DNA from: Fasciola hepatica
Taxonomy: Eukaryota > Platyhelminthes > Trematoda > Plagiorchiida > Fasciolidae
NCBI GenBank assembly: GCA_948099385.1
Contig: CANUEZ040000168.1
Coordinates: forward strand, 10,574,001 to 10,638,000
Length of the DNA: 64,000 bases
Direction: 5' to 3'
The notes below the pieces were generated by a model. That model searched no databases, was not told the origin of the DNA, and saw only the letters and a program-made list of their open reading frames with translations. The position numbers and the translations under genes were made by a program. Positions 42,560 to 53,309 of this stretch are shown here, piece after piece (the first letter of the stretch is position 1; every line of letters begins with the position of its first letter).

Positions 42560-45500
42560 TCGTCTACGTTATCCACCACATGGAAAGTAACAATGTTCTC
42601 TCTTGCCTATCCCAACTTTTTGAGACATAGTCAGATCAGCCGCCTTGGCCGGCGGGCACTGGGAGAGCGGGACGTCTGCAACCTTGCACCAGAGCTACTG
42701 TGTTAGCGGATTGCACATCCGGTCACAGAAGTGGTCCTTAGGTTAGCGTCCAGAGCAAGGTCAGTGCAATCCACTAGCCCTGTTCGTAGATTGCAAAACC
42801 CCTGTCTTTATGCTCGCATGGATGTTGCAGTCGTGTCATGCGCGCCGCTTTTTTTAACCATCATTAGTTTCTCTTAGGTCATCCCATTAGTGTCACCATT
42901 ATCACTGCCCTTTTTACTCCCGGTAAATTTTCCCCACTCCGTTCATTAAATTATTAGCGCGCGTCTCCTATGCCTGGCTACCACCGTCAATTTTGGCGCA
43001 CAATAATCGCTTATATGAACGGTCCAATACTTTTCGCTGATTCTTTTCTACCTACTTCCTACTAGACTTGCCTGACTAATCAACAGTCCTGTTTGTAATC
43101 AAGTACTTTTCCTGTGAGGTGATTTGAGCTATTATTGATATAATGACTCATTTCTAGGAGTATTCTTGCTGTCCATTTTCTCGTTCTGTTAGTAATTCGA
43201 CATTCTCCGCTGAAATACTTTTCCGTAATCCTTCAGCAGTCGGTGAGGTAGCTAAAGATAATCTGAAACCTTCACTTCGTTCCCCGACAAAGTGCTTTTC
43301 CATTGCTTAATCGTCATCTTGCAAAGCATCGCACCTTCTCCATACCTGCATGCCACTAGTACACAAATCCCACAACTCCACTTCTCCGTCGTTATTGCGT
43401 TATAGCTATCACAATACTCACTAACAAAAGTACACCTACCATATATAATCTCCTTCTTCATTCGCGCCTACAGCCCCGGCTCTGTAGTCAGCATGGTTGT
43501 GCGACTCAAATCCTTTCATTATCTAGACTCCGCTTTTGTGCTGAAATATTATCACCCAGCAATCACAAATTTGTCAGATTTCCGAACATTTAACCGCCCT
43601 TCCCCGGCAAACTCCATTGTCATCTCCCCTTCATTCGTTGTCCATCTGCAGGCTTTTCATTCACTTTTTATATAGCTAATTCTGTCAGCTTCTAACAGCC
43701 ATTTCAAACTGTTACTTTCGCCGAAAAGATTGTTTTTTTTTGTTTGATGCCCCCTCCCCGCACTTTACAGCAAATTATTTGATACTGCAGCATGTGTTTC
43801 TGCGGCTATGACATGTTCCACACAAACGTTCGTCACATAATTATATGCATCAGCCTCCTATTTACAGCACCACAGCAGTGCATGCCGCTGGTTTCGCAAT
43901 CGTTGTAGTTTTGCATCTCAGATAGATTTATCGCTCACCTAACCCTATCTTCTTTGGTTGCTCAGGGGCCAACCATTGTGCTGTGATCATTCTTTGGCTA
44001 GTTGCTCCTCCGGCGGCTCCTTTGATTACCACCCTGCTGAGCCCTTTTTATCTCCAGACGTGTTGTTCCTGTGTTATACCTGATTTCGGCGACTTTTCAA
44101 TATAAACATTGGTGTCGTTGTCTTCGTCGACCAATCCTTTTTGATTTTATTCTTCATTTGATGTCCCACCTGGGTTTTCCGTAATAGACTGGTCCCGCGC
44201 AGCTTTCTTCCGGTCGTCGTTCAAGAATCACTCCATTGAAATGGCATTTTTTAGAGGGACACTTACCCCTCGTTTGCTCCGTATGCTCTGAAATCAATCT
44301 CACACTCTACTGGTCTCTATAATCCCCCTAGAAGCAAGTTGAAGGTTGAAAGTCACTACACTCCTAAGTATGTGTTGGCACTGTACCTCTTCCAACCTTA
44401 AGTAGTCCATTCGCGGATTAAATACCTTCCTTCATTCAGTCACTCCCGTCGTCATCATTTTGGGTTTCTCTCCCCGCAGTAAGCTTTAGCTATCTTCCAC
44501 AGGAAAACTGCCGTCAGTACACTGCCATTAGACTTGACCATTAACCTTTCTCACTGTCTCGTTATGTCCCAGTTCTAATGTTACACCCCGTCCATTATTG
44601 AGTTATCTATCCATATTCACATCACACTACGCGGCCTGATGATGACTTCAGATCTCTCGGCTGTGGCAATATTCTCCTTTTAAAACTGAGGTAACCAATA
44701 TATCTTCCTTTTAGTTGACACCACCCAGCTACCTTTATCATTTTAGACGGCTGTTATGCATATAATCCACCTTTACAAGTGACCCCATACGTTACCGTCC
44801 GGATCCACAAACTGACCCTGGGTTTTGACTGTGTCTGACGTCACTATCATACTAGACGGCTCAAACCTTCTTCCTCCCCCTTCATGTGAATTTCCGTTTT
44901 GGCCTCATGGAAACAACGATTTCATCGCCATCGGCACCATCTGATCTTGCACAGCTGCATGTTTTGAACCTCTCCGAAGTAAACCGTTATCTTTTTCATG
45001 GTATTCACCACCTGACTCATTGGTGAAAACAAATCCCTCTCCCATACCTCTACTCTCAAAAAGAAGATCGACGGGGATCAAAACGGACCGAAAGTGGTTT
45101 GATCAGAGTTCAAGTGCATCATCGGTTGTTATACATTTTCCAAGTATCATAGGCGATTACCCGGAGGGCTCAGAATTTTACTCGCAAACTGGTGCTACCT
45201 TCGAATGGTGTAGCCACTCCGGTACTGATTATGAACGTGAATTGCCCGTAAACAATCGATTGATTTCTTGTGCAACGCACGATGCCAATGGTTAGGCCGC
45301 ATTTCCTCAGAAACACCTGCATATCCATATTGTTACTCCATCGAACTGAACGGCGAGTGCCGCGGGGTTTGAATTCATAGTGCTCTCGTCTTTGAGTTGA
45401 GTTTTTGAATAGCTTTGTGAATTAACCTAATCTAATTCACAATACTAAGCGTATCATAATCGCATTTAGGTGCTTTTCATCCGGAGAATATTTTTATTCT

Positions 45501-45690
45501 CCTCGTAGTATTGCCCATTAGTGTTCGGTGTTTTTGAAGCGACATTTTCTCGCTTTTAGTCTTTCTTTTTGTTCTTTTGTGCCAGCGGGCTTTACCTTCT
45601 AGTGTCAGAATGTTTATTTTGTGTATGGGTAAAGAGCACTTGAGTTGTTTTCGCCCTCGTTTTTGTGGGTTTCCATATGACACGATTTTC
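42560..45690. other. long pyrimidine-rich stretch, no recognised gene
   Basis: From about 42800 to 45000 the plus strand is C+T-rich with few long frames (43493-43675, 45020-45295), none recognisable. This composition resembles LINE-B flanks at 7.4-9.3 and 57.8-59.8 kb, but no shared block was identified. 45300-45690 has mixed composition. Confidence 0.4.
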
Positions 45691-45694
45691 TGAC

Positions 45695-46330
45695 CCGTAT
45701 CTCGCACCTAAGTACGGAAAACGTGTGGTAAATGGTATAGAGTGCAAGGTATGCTAGAGATGGGCTCACCCAAGGTGTTCAGAAATAGAAAAGGGCATCT
45801 TTGTCCTCTATAAAAGGAACCCGTGGGCTGAATGGGTCTGTGCTGCTTGCAAGGAGGCGGCCAGTCTGGCCTTCAAACTGCAGGCCCAAGGACAGGACCA
45901 ACACCCACCAAGTAGTACCTCAGTCATAAGTCCCAAACCACTGCAAGCAGGTTGCAGTAAGTCGTTCGCGGAAGTAGTATACACACCGGACAGGACAGTC
46001 GTCAGTGCGAATGGATCAGTTCCGAGAGCTTGCCAACCGGTCGTTGCCTCAACCACCTTGAAGCAGACGGACGAGGGCCAGTGGACTGAGTAGGAACCTA
46101 GAAGGGCAAGGCAGGTCAAGAAAAAAGGTGACTGTAATATGGCGAAGGATGGGTTAGCTAGGGTGGACGGGCCTGCGCTCCTGGTGTTGGGAAACGAGGC
46201 GAAGGATCTGCGAAGGCAAATCTTGCCAATGGGCAGGGTCTCAAGTCACAGGCTCCTATCCCTAACCAGAAAGAACCCTTTATAAGGGAATCGAAAGCCA
46301 GGCGGGACAGGGATGGGAGGAGGGTCTGAA
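45695..46330 (+). pseudogene. LINE-A copy 1: ORF1 N-terminal part with PHD-like finger
   Basis: The frame starting near 45700 reads KYGKRVVNGIECKVC, RWAHPRCSEI and NPWAEWVCAACKEA. This reproduces the second half of a PHD finger (C-x2-C ... W-x2-H-x2-C ... W-x-C-x2-C). The first Cys pair, normally just before GKxV, is lost, and one stop lies after ECKVC. PHD fingers occur in ORF1 of several CR1-type LINEs, where they may bind chromatin or RNA. The chain continues, with stops (TGA at 46327), toward the ORF1 core at 46333. This part is absent from copy 2, which is cut at 53036. Confidence 0.7.
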
Positions 46331-46332
46331 AT

Positions 46333-46611
46333 ATGCTGCGAATCGCAGGTGTTCCCTACCCTACTACTCTAAGAAGGGTGAACAGAGTGGGGACATGGAA
46401 GTCACCACTGGAAAACAAAGGCAAACATCGTGCGAGACCAGTACTGGTGGAGTTCGCTGATGAAGCCACCCGGGATAAATTCCTGGCGAGAGCAGAAATA
46501 GTGGCTCACATTACCAAGCGTAGATACCAAAGTATACCAGAGGAGCACAGAGCAAGGCTTGGTGGTCTAGCTCCGGGGGTTACCTTGCTGGACCAGCCAA
46601 GGCGCTGGTGA
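46333..46611 (+). pseudogene. LINE-A copy 1: ORF1 RRM-like core
   Basis: A 92-codon frame with MLRIAGVPYPTTLRRVNRVG, RARPVLVEFADEATRDKFLA and RAEIV, the second half of the RRM-like fold of LINE ORF1 RNA-binding proteins (xxRxGxx...RPRPLxVxFxxxxxRxxxLxxA). The end reads LAPGVTLLDQPRRW then stop. In copy 2 the same block is at 53036-53309, differing at 46380 (AAC for GAC). ORF1 would coat the LINE RNA. The frame is isolated from both upstream ORF1 and ORF2 by stops. Confidence 0.75.
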
Positions 46612-47085
46612 GAAACCAGCAATTTCAGCAGAATGCCGTACTCGGCTCTCAGGCCCCAACCCCAACAGTAGTAAAAAGGCCGCGTGCGGGGTATGGGTAA
46701 GTTTTAATTAAAAACAAGCTGGAAGATGAAGATAAGCAAAACTGTCCGGAGGTGGAGGACAGCGCTATCCTTGTCAGCCTAGATGATATAGCAACTCCTA
46801 TAGAGATGGATTAGGAGTCGACTGAGTTTTCGCAGCATCAGCCGGCGTCATGCACACCACTGGGGACAACCGAAGCAAAAAACGTATCATCATCTCAGGA
46901 TTTGCGCCTGAGAAACAGACGAGAGTGAATAACAAGAGACACCAAGGCGACGGAGCAAACGCGTTAGTGTTATATACTAACGCGTATGGTATAAAAACAA
47001 ATGGGTGGAACTCGCCAAAATGGCTGACTAGCAGAAAGCGTCAATAGTTGCCGTCACGAAAACGTAGCTCACTGAAGAAGACCAC
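46612..47085 (+). pseudogene. LINE-A copy 1: ORF1-ORF2 junction and start of endonuclease
   Basis: Broken frames. ANALVLYTNAYGIKTNGW (about 46955-47010) is the LINE endonuclease start (NVLYTNARSLxxKxxEL). The next phase gives ASIVAVTKT then LTEEDH near 47040-47085, equal to PxIVAVTETWLTxxxxD, with the catalytic Glu replaced by Lys (copy 2 reads TET). It is split by stops at 47045 and 47068. Confidence 0.7.
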
Positions 47086-47697
47086 GTGGCAGGCCTAATA
47101 AGCAACGGTTTTGCAGTCTATAGGCAGGATCGGAAACAGAATCGCCTTGGTGGTGGAGTAGCCATCCTCGTTAGGTCAGGTACAAACCACCTTGAGTCTC
47201 AGACCAAGACTTGCACTCTCAGTGTCCATTTGTGCGCCGTTACGATCACCCCCCAGGCGGAAGGCTCAACATTGTCTGTGACCAATGGGCACCAGGTACA
47301 CCGCGGAGAGGATTCTTGCTTACCGCGGACTTTGACTGAACTAGTTAAGGACGCACAAAAGACCCTCATAGTGAGTGACTCCAATCTTCAACACATCGAC
47401 TGGGCGGCTGAGGTCCGCGTGCCGGGATCGGAGAGGCAAACCTTCTTAGAAGAGCCGCATGCCAATGCGTTGGACCAGCATATTAGGGAAAATACCAGAT
47501 ATAGGACTGGATGCGTTCCATCTTTGCTGGAATCAGCAATAACAAACCTCCCCAACGATGTGTCTGGACAGCATTACTATGCACCGCTGGACAAGAGTGA
47601 CCACGTGTGCGTCAAAATCGTCCTATGCATGCGGCGACCCAAGGTACCCTCAAGGCTGGCCAGACATTTCGATAATATGGACACAGATAGGCTTTGA
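47086..47697 (+). pseudogene. LINE-A copy 1: endonuclease (EEP/APE-type)
   Basis: A 203-codon frame continuing the endonuclease: NRLGGGVAILVRSG at residues 19-32, IVSDSNLQHIDWAAE at 95-109 (family xxGDFNxPxIDW; the Gly and Phe differ, Asp98 and Asn100 remain), and PLDKSDHVCVKIVL at 167-180, with the final Asp-His pair. It ends in TGA at 47695, and the sequence continues in phase elsewhere toward RT. The enzyme would nick the target for target-primed reverse transcription. The copy-2 counterpart is 53784-54395 with identical translation. Confidence 0.88.
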
Positions 47698-47996
47698 AAC
47701 AAGGCGATTAGTTTGACCTTAGACACGACAGACGAGGCTATTGTCGGGGAGCGTTGGCAGGCCATAAAGGGATCCCTGACTGCCCTACAGAAAGAGTTCG
47801 CACCTTTAAAACTAAGGAGTGGGGAGGGTGAACCCATATGGTGGACGACTGCAATAGCCAAGACCATCCAACGTAGAAACGGTAGCTGGGAGCAGTACAA
47901 AGCTTCCGGCAGTCAGCTAGCCTAGAACCGCTATACAAAGCTGAGAAAAGAGACCGTTAGCCTTCTGAGAACTTCCAAGCGGGAATGTGAGCTCAA
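47698..47996 (+). pseudogene. LINE-A copy 1: endonuclease-RT linker
   Basis: The 70-codon frame 47713-47925 (WQAIKGSLTALQKEFAPLKL, EPIWWTTAIAKTIQRRNGSW) is the usual spacer before RT in CR1-type ORF2. It is cut off from RT by a stop at 47923 and a phase change to KRECELKWAQSV near 47980. Identical in copy 2 (54411-54623). Confidence 0.75.
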
Positions 47997-48944
47997 ATGG
48001 GCCCAGTCTGTAAGACAACAGCCGAAAAATTCTACAGCTATGTACAGTCTAAAGGATCAACAAGAATAGCCGTAGGTCCGCTATCCACTGGAGACCACGG
48101 TATTATCACTGATGACCGGAGCAAAGCAGACGCCCTGAGGGAACTCTTTGGTAGTGTTCATAGAATGGTTTGTGGGGCGCGAGTAGATCCGGCTGTTGTG
48201 CTTCCTTCTCTCCGGTTAAACGAGCTGAACCTCTCACAGGAAAGCGTGCGTAAGTGCCTACAGAAATTGAACAGCCACAAGTTGGCGGGCCCAGATGGCA
48301 TTCATCCAGCTATCGTCAAGCCTTTGAAGGATATCATAGCTCCATCGGTATGCAGGCTGTACAGATCCACGTTGGACCTGAGTAGGCTGCCTCAGGACTG
48401 GAAAGTCACGGCAGTTGTGGCAATGCGTAAGAGTGTGCTTAAGTCGGCTGTGCAGAACAACAGGCCGGTAAGCCTAACTAGCATTCTCTGTAAAGTCCTC
48501 GAGAAGATCATCCGTGCCCAGATCCGCCAGTACCTCCTGGAGCACTCCATGTTAAGTCGGGCGCAGCATGCATTCCTGAAAAGGAGATCTTTTCTGACCA
48601 ACTTCTTGTGCTGCTTAGATGAAGTTACTCGAAGACTGGACAAAGGTAAGGAAGTTGAGGAATACGACCTGGATTTTAGCAAGACTTTCGACTCCTTTAA
48701 TCATCGTCTTTTGCTATACAAGATGAAGACTTTAGGCGTAGATGGGCCAGTATTTAGGTGTCTAAATGACCTCCTCCCCCACAGGAGGTTTTGCGTCAAA
48801 GTGGAAGGCAGGTGTTCTAGTTTGGTGAACGTCACTAGTGGTGTACCTCAGGGATCCGTCCTAGGCACGGTCTACTCTTGTCACTTATTAATGACCCGTC
48901 ACCCGCTCTTCAATCGCCTAGCTTCATTCTTACGGATGATGTGA
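47997..48944 (+). pseudogene. LINE-A copy 1: reverse transcriptase (fingers-palm)
   Basis: A 315-codon frame. FYSYVQSKGS is at residues 12-21, HKLAGPDGIHPAIVKPL at 94-110 (family KSPGPDGIxPxxLK), NNRPVSLTSILCKVLEKIIR at 154-173, box A YDLDFSKTFDSFNHRLL at 223-239 with Asp226, and SGVPQGSVLG at 281-290. After residue 291 a one-base deletion relative to the family (about 48870) shifts the phase, so the catalytic FADD region reads ILTDDVKVVG only in another frame (about 48921-48955). RT therefore ends before its active-site pair. Copy 2 (54695-55642) has the same shift and one substitution (P261 to S). The start at 47997 is arbitrary because the true protein continues upstream. Confidence 0.92.
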
Positions 48945-49734
48945 AGGTTGTTGGATCTGGGGGTAAGGCGGACTTGGGCAGGGATATCGGTCCCGTCCTG
49001 GACTGAGCATACAAATGGGACTTACCCCCGAACGCTGAAAAAGCCATTTGTTCTCAAGGACAACAGAGAGCCCAACTGTCGCCCACGCTCGAGGGCCGTT
49101 CACCATAGAGGCAGTCAGTGAGGTTAGAGACCTTGGGGTCTCCACGAGCAGTGACTTCAAATGGTCGGACCAGTGCAACGCTGCTGCGCAAAAAGCTCGT
49201 GGGAAGCTTTTTAGACCGCGGTCAGTTTTGTCTTGCCGGCAGCCGGAGGTATTCGTACCTATTTACATGACTATAGTACGGCCTCAATTAGAAGACAGCG
49301 TGCAGCCTTGGTCACCCTTCTACAAAAGGGACGCTGCCTACCGTGAGAAACTTCAACTTCTAACCACGCGAATGGTTGGAGGGCAGGGGGGTAAGACGTA
49401 TGAGCAGAGACTCTGTGATCTGAATCTTTTCTTGCTGGGAAGGAGGAAACGTCGAGGGGATCATGTAGAATTGTTCAAGGTGAATAAAAGCTTTTCTGGC
49501 CTTAGACCAGATAGACTGTTTCAGGTGGCTTTAGGTTCCAGAACAAAGGGACATGGAAAGAAGCTGATAAAAGCCCGAGCTAGGTTGATGGCTAGATCGC
49601 ACTTCTTCAGCCACAGAGTTTTGATTAGTTGGAACGGTCTGCCTGGTGGAACGATAGATCTGCAGACCGTCCAATCCTTCGAAGGTGCCCTAGACCGCAA
49701 GTGGGACGAGGTATATCCTCGTAGTAAGTGCTAA
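48945..49734 (+). pseudogene. LINE-A copy 1: RT thumb and ORF2 C-terminus
   Basis: After the TDD region the phase carries TGA at 49004-49006 in LDxAYKW, where the older copy 3 has TGG (3767-3769). The frame 49048-49734 (228 codons) then has VRDLGVSTSSDFKWSDQC at residues 26-43, FVPIYMTIVRPQLE at 69-82 and SHFFSHRVLISWNGLPGGTI at 184-203, the standard ORF2 tail. Identity with copy 2 is nearly complete to about 49694. From there the last 13 codons differ strongly, marking the end of the homogenised block. Confidence 0.9.
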
Positions 49735-50098
49735 TACCGGTCGTGAAAAGCCCCTCCAAAAACGCTGCAGTTCAAAGTTTTCTTCAGCATCACTCACTTA
49801 TTTACACAACCGGCTTGTTTTATGCACGTTATAGTTTTAGGAATCGAAGCTTGTTTCTTCGCTTCCAGCGCGCTGCTTTGCCATACCCTTATTCTGGACC
49901 TGATTGAGACGCGTGCTCCTCTCTCGCAAACCGCAATTCGGTTCTCGTTTTTTGGGTCCTTGTGATCGCGTAATTGAGGTTTGTATCTGTTTCGCGTTAC
50001 TGCTGATTCAGTAATCTGGTATCGTAGAATTTCACGGAAGATCGCCTTCTGATTTCAGGATCCGTTACGAATTTGGCTGTGCATTGCCCGGAGGTGTC
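49732..50098 (+). repeat. dispersed repeat R2, copy 2, between LINE-A coding end and 3' UTR
   Basis: Reverse-complement partner of 10222-10590. In copy 2 of the LINE the stop codon is followed almost at once by CAACTAGATGGATGAC of the 3' UTR. Here the same junction (TTAACTAGATGGATGAC at 50118) is displaced by this 367-bp unit, so R2 inserted into LINE-A copy 1 (or its ancestor) at the 3' UTR start. No clear target-site duplication can be assigned by eye. Confidence 0.8.
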
Positions 50099-50104
50099 CC
50101 ACAG

Positions 50105-50400
50105 TGAGCTTCGAATATGTTAACTAGATGGATGACGGGGAGCACCGGTCCTCCTAAAGTATGTTTTATTCGACTTTTTCGCTCATCATATACTGTCCCA
50201 GTGAACGCCTGCAATGCATAATGTCTCCCGCAGTTGATGTTTGATGAGGTTTTACGTTTCCATCTCACTTTTAGTGAGGATCTGACAAAATAAGCCCGGT
50301 AGTGGTTTGCATACCATCGGGTGAATTATGGGCAGTCGATTGGCCTCGGCCATAACCTGTCCTGTACAAACTGAACTAAACCGAGCTGAAGTTAAAGTAC
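50105..50400 (+). other. LINE-A copy 1: 3' UTR
   Basis: Aligns with the copy-2 3' UTR at 56420-56745 with many substitutions (I estimate 70-80 percent identity), sharing ACTAGATGGATGAC, GACTTTTTCGCTCAT and AACCTGTCCTGTACAAACTG-like blocks. It ends in AACTGAACTAAACCGAGCTG (50378-50397), the short terminal repeat. Minus-strand Gypsy-2 sequence starts right after it. Confidence 0.8.
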
Positions 50401-50429
50401 ATCTAAAGCACCTTGTGCTTTTACCTGGT

Positions 50430-51060
50430 GGCGTAGTCAGAGTAGTTTAAAGTGACAGTGGACTTTGAAGCTCTCATTTCTCCAGAAGGTCAAAGCCCAG
50501 CGTGAGTTCGGCTGATGTGTTTTGTGGGCCTGAAAGTACTAGCATTAGTGAGTCCGCCGGTCTGCTTTTTTGTGAGATGCTAGGACTGCAATGATTTGCT
50601 GATAAAAACCTTCTAGCATTCCGTGTTTGCTAACAGGGACAGGCTTTGGTATGAATGCTTTGGGCCCTCGTATTTTGCGAAAGCCCATCAAAGGCTCCCA
50701 AAAGATGCGTGACGGGTCAGTGGCAACCAGTAACAGACAAGCAGATGCAGCTATTTGGTTCTTTAAGGAAGTCCGGGGGACTGTTGAGCCGGCAGCACTG
50801 TGCAAAGGCGCTGCTACGACTGACTGATGATACGGTCTGCGGGAAGAGTGCCACCGTTTGGCAGTGGCCTCGGTCTTACCTGGTCAACACGCACGTATTG
50901 GAAGCTTGAGTCGCCTGCTGGAAATTGGAATAGCGGGCTATTTTTTGTTCACGCACTTCCAATTGATGGCAATAGATGCCGGTAGAGCTCATGCACTGAC
51001 ACCGTGGTTATTGTTGCGCTAAATATAACAGTGGCCGATGAGTTTACTGGAGGCTTCTCA
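50430..51060 (-). pseudogene. Ty3/Gypsy element 2: integrase remnant
   Basis: The minus frame 50545-50805 has KPVPVSKHGMLEGFYQQIIA then VLASHKKADRRTH. This is the Gypsy integrase passage following the core, AYHPxSNGMVERFHRQLKAxLxxxxxxxxWTxxLP, with the catalytic Glu of ERFHR preserved as LEGFYQ. Further along, 50440-50540 continues in another phase with HQPNSRWALTFWRNESFK. The upstream core motifs are unreadable. Truncated at the LINE-A 3' end (50400). Confidence 0.6.
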
Positions 51061-51229
51061 AGGTGGGCAGGACAGACCCTGTAAGGTTCGAAAATCCTGT
51101 CGCCCAAATTCTGGCCACACGACTAGCCTTGGTTGGGCTTTCCGTGTGCTACTCAGTAGGCAACCTCAGGCAGAGGGAGTGGGAACCGAATAAAATCGCA
51201 GCAGTGAAGTGCTGCTGGATATTTCTACC

Positions 51230-51740
51230 TTGGGATCGATTGCTCGCTCGGGAGCACTAGCTTTGAGCCCGATCGGGTTGAGGTGGTAATGTTCAGGCTA
51301 TGAGCACGAGAAAGACCGTTCGCGTCAGGATCATCGACACCTGAGATGAGAAGCGCCTCACTTGTGAACTGAGGGATGTATTCCAGATGTCTGAACTCTG
51401 TGGGAGAGTGTGCGCCCGCGGTGGCAAGCAGTGCTTGCGCTACCTGTTTGTGGTCTATATAGACCGTGAAATTGCCTCTAGTAACGGGTGTATGAATAGA
51501 GAGTGAGAATTTTGCTTTCCAAGCAATAAGACCTGTTGCAGTTTTTGGAGGATAATGAAACTGGTTGCCAATAGTCGGCTAAGTATTGTCGCAGCCCTAG
51601 GCCTGTGGCTTCTCTTGATCCCCCGGCGATTACCGCGATGGGCACTGTTCTTTTTGGGAATGGCAGCGGGACTAAGCTGCAGACAGTCTGTTTCAGCACA
51701 GCTGGTGTGCTTCGTTTGGCCTCTGCAAGAACCAGCTACT
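51230..51740 (-). pseudogene. Ty3/Gypsy element 2: RNase H
   Basis: Reading on the minus strand, 51520-51640 gives REATGLGLRQYLADYWQPVS (family DASDxAIGAVLxQxxxxxWQPLAFFS). 51290-51480 gives GNFTVYIDHKQVAQALLATA, AHSPTEFRHLEYIPQFTSEA and LLISGVDDPDANGLSRAHS, the conserved end FTVYTDHKPLxxAL...SPRExRHLDYISQFTxDIRHVxGxDNxVADALSR. One frame change separates the halves. The C-terminal half is quite well preserved. Confidence 0.85.
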
Positions 51741-52640
51741 TCGCTGGACTTTTAACTGATCTATGGACGGTTGCACTAACTAAGCGCATTCTGGCGTGAA
51801 GGGTCGATATAAGATGATAATCTAGTCGAAAAGCCATGTCTCCTGGAATGTCGTGGGTTCTGGGTAGTTCGACAGAGCATGCAGTTTGCTTTTCAGTTGT
51901 TTGATGGCTGACGAAGAACTGGTGGCCTAGAAATATGATGGCTTCCGCGCCCATTACACATATTTAGCACCAACTCCGACCCAGTTTCTTCAAGGCAGGC
52001 GGTCGTGAAGTGTGTTCGCGCGTGCCATATATTCCGTTCTAGACAATATGTCGGTCAGGATGTCGTCCAGAGAGGCGAACGCAAAAATCCAAACCTTTTC
52101 GTACCATATTGGCGTAACTGTTTACCGCGGAATCATTGCCAAGGAAGACGTTGGTAGGAGCTCGGAAAGACCAAAAGGATCAGGCACAAATATCCTGTAG
52201 ATATCTGCCTCCGCTACTGGTATCTGGCTGCAAGCCCGCACCAAATCTGTATGACTGAAAAAACATTACTTCTCAACCCAGCTTTGAGGTCTGTGACTTG
52301 CGGAATGGGATATCTGTCGGATGTGGTCACTCAGTTCAGTAGGCTCTAATCGCCGCGCGGTCTCCAGCGGTTAGGTAGCTTCTTCTTCCGGACCATGTGT
52401 AGAGTTGATGCCCACAGGCTGCTAGAAAACCGAATAATTCCCAGGTTGAGCATAAGTAGAAACCCAGAGTGGACTGCACGGAGCTTGCCTGAAGCTAAAT
52501 TTCGAAGCCGAGCAAAGACCAGAGGCCCCGTGTGACGACGTGGTGGGTCACATCAGTTTTGATTGGAAACAGTGTATTGCTGGGGCGGGTCAGATTAGGG
52601 CCTCGTTGAATGGGCTGCCAAATTCTGGCTTAGAATTGGG
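51741..52640 (-). pseudogene. Ty3/Gypsy element 2: reverse transcriptase
   Basis: Minus-strand blocks in order: THHVVTRGPLVFARLRNLAS (about 52500-52560), GKLRAVHSGFLLMLNLGIIR, FSSSLWASTLHMVRKKKL, SDRYPIPQVTDLKAG, LVRACSQIPVAEADI (about 52200-52250), SLDDILTDILSR (about 52045-52080, family YLDDILVAS) and AEAIIFLGHQFFVSHQTTEK at 51890-51955 (family FLGHxVSAxGI). This is an ordered Gypsy RT with frameshifts and many substitutions. It sits between two plus-strand LINE-A copies. Confidence 0.87.
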
Positions 52641-52679
52641 AATTCGCATGAGGATTGATGTCATTTTAAATTGAGTCAG

Positions 52680-52925
52680 CTAATGGAAGACGAAATTCAA
52701 AGTAGCTCGACCCGCGATCTTTCTTCTATCGCCATCGACTACTAAGTCGTGGCTTTCTAAAAAAGCAAGCACAGAGGTGCCTAGTGCACAGTAGTCACGA
52801 CGAAGACCTACGGGAAGGGACGATGCAGGCCAGGAGCTGCGGCGGGAATTTGACCTTCGTATGTTGGAGTTGGCGTGCTGCTGGCAGCTTGCCTTGTCGA
52901 AGCTGCAGTAGAGATGATGGACCAA
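52680..52925 (-). pseudogene. Ty3/Gypsy element 2: aspartic protease C-terminal part
   Basis: The frame contains SVLAFLESHDLVVDGDRRKI then AGRATLNF, like the retropepsin end GxDFLxxFxLLVDxxxxxLxDxxT of flatworm Gypsy elements, directly upstream of RT as expected. The active-site DTG is not visible, probably because the sequence is cut at about 52960-53036 where LINE-A copy 2 begins. Confidence 0.6.
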
Positions 52926-53035
52926 TATGAAATCTGCAGTATTCTGACTTGGACCTACTTATCACTTAAGGAAAGCATATCGATAGTGTTGTCACTCACA
53001 GTAAGGGGCGACTAGAAACTGGAGCGCTCGGAGAG

Positions 53036-53309
53036 GCGAATCGCAGGTGTTCCCTACCCTACTACTCTAAGAAGGGTGGACAGAGTGGGGACATGGAAGT
53101 CACCACTGGAAAACAAAGGCAAACATCGTGCGAGACCAGTACTGGTGGAGTTCGCTGATGAAGCCACCCGGGATAAATTCCTGGCGAGAGCAGAAATAGT
53201 GGCTCACATTACCAAGCGTAGATACCAAAGTATACCAGAGGAGCACAGAGCAAGGCTTGGTGGTCTAGCTCCGGGGGTTACCTTGCTGGACCAGCCAAGG
53301 CGCTGGTGA
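53036..53309 (+). pseudogene. LINE-A copy 2: ORF1 RRM-like core (5'-truncated)
   Basis: Begins abruptly at 53036 with the sequence of copy 1 from 46338 on. ORF1 upstream of this point, including the PHD-like part, is absent, as in a typical 5'-truncated LINE insertion. The translation of the frame from 53076 is identical to copy 1 except for Asp instead of Asn near its start. Confidence 0.8.

Noticed and set aside
45695..45870. Host gene with PHD finger
   Set aside because: Continues into LINE-A ORF1/ORF2 on the same strand; best explained as LINE ORF1.
48392..48682. 96-codon minus frame, repeated at 55090-55380
   Set aside because: Antisense shadow of the LINE-A RT; it recurs only because the LINE is duplicated.
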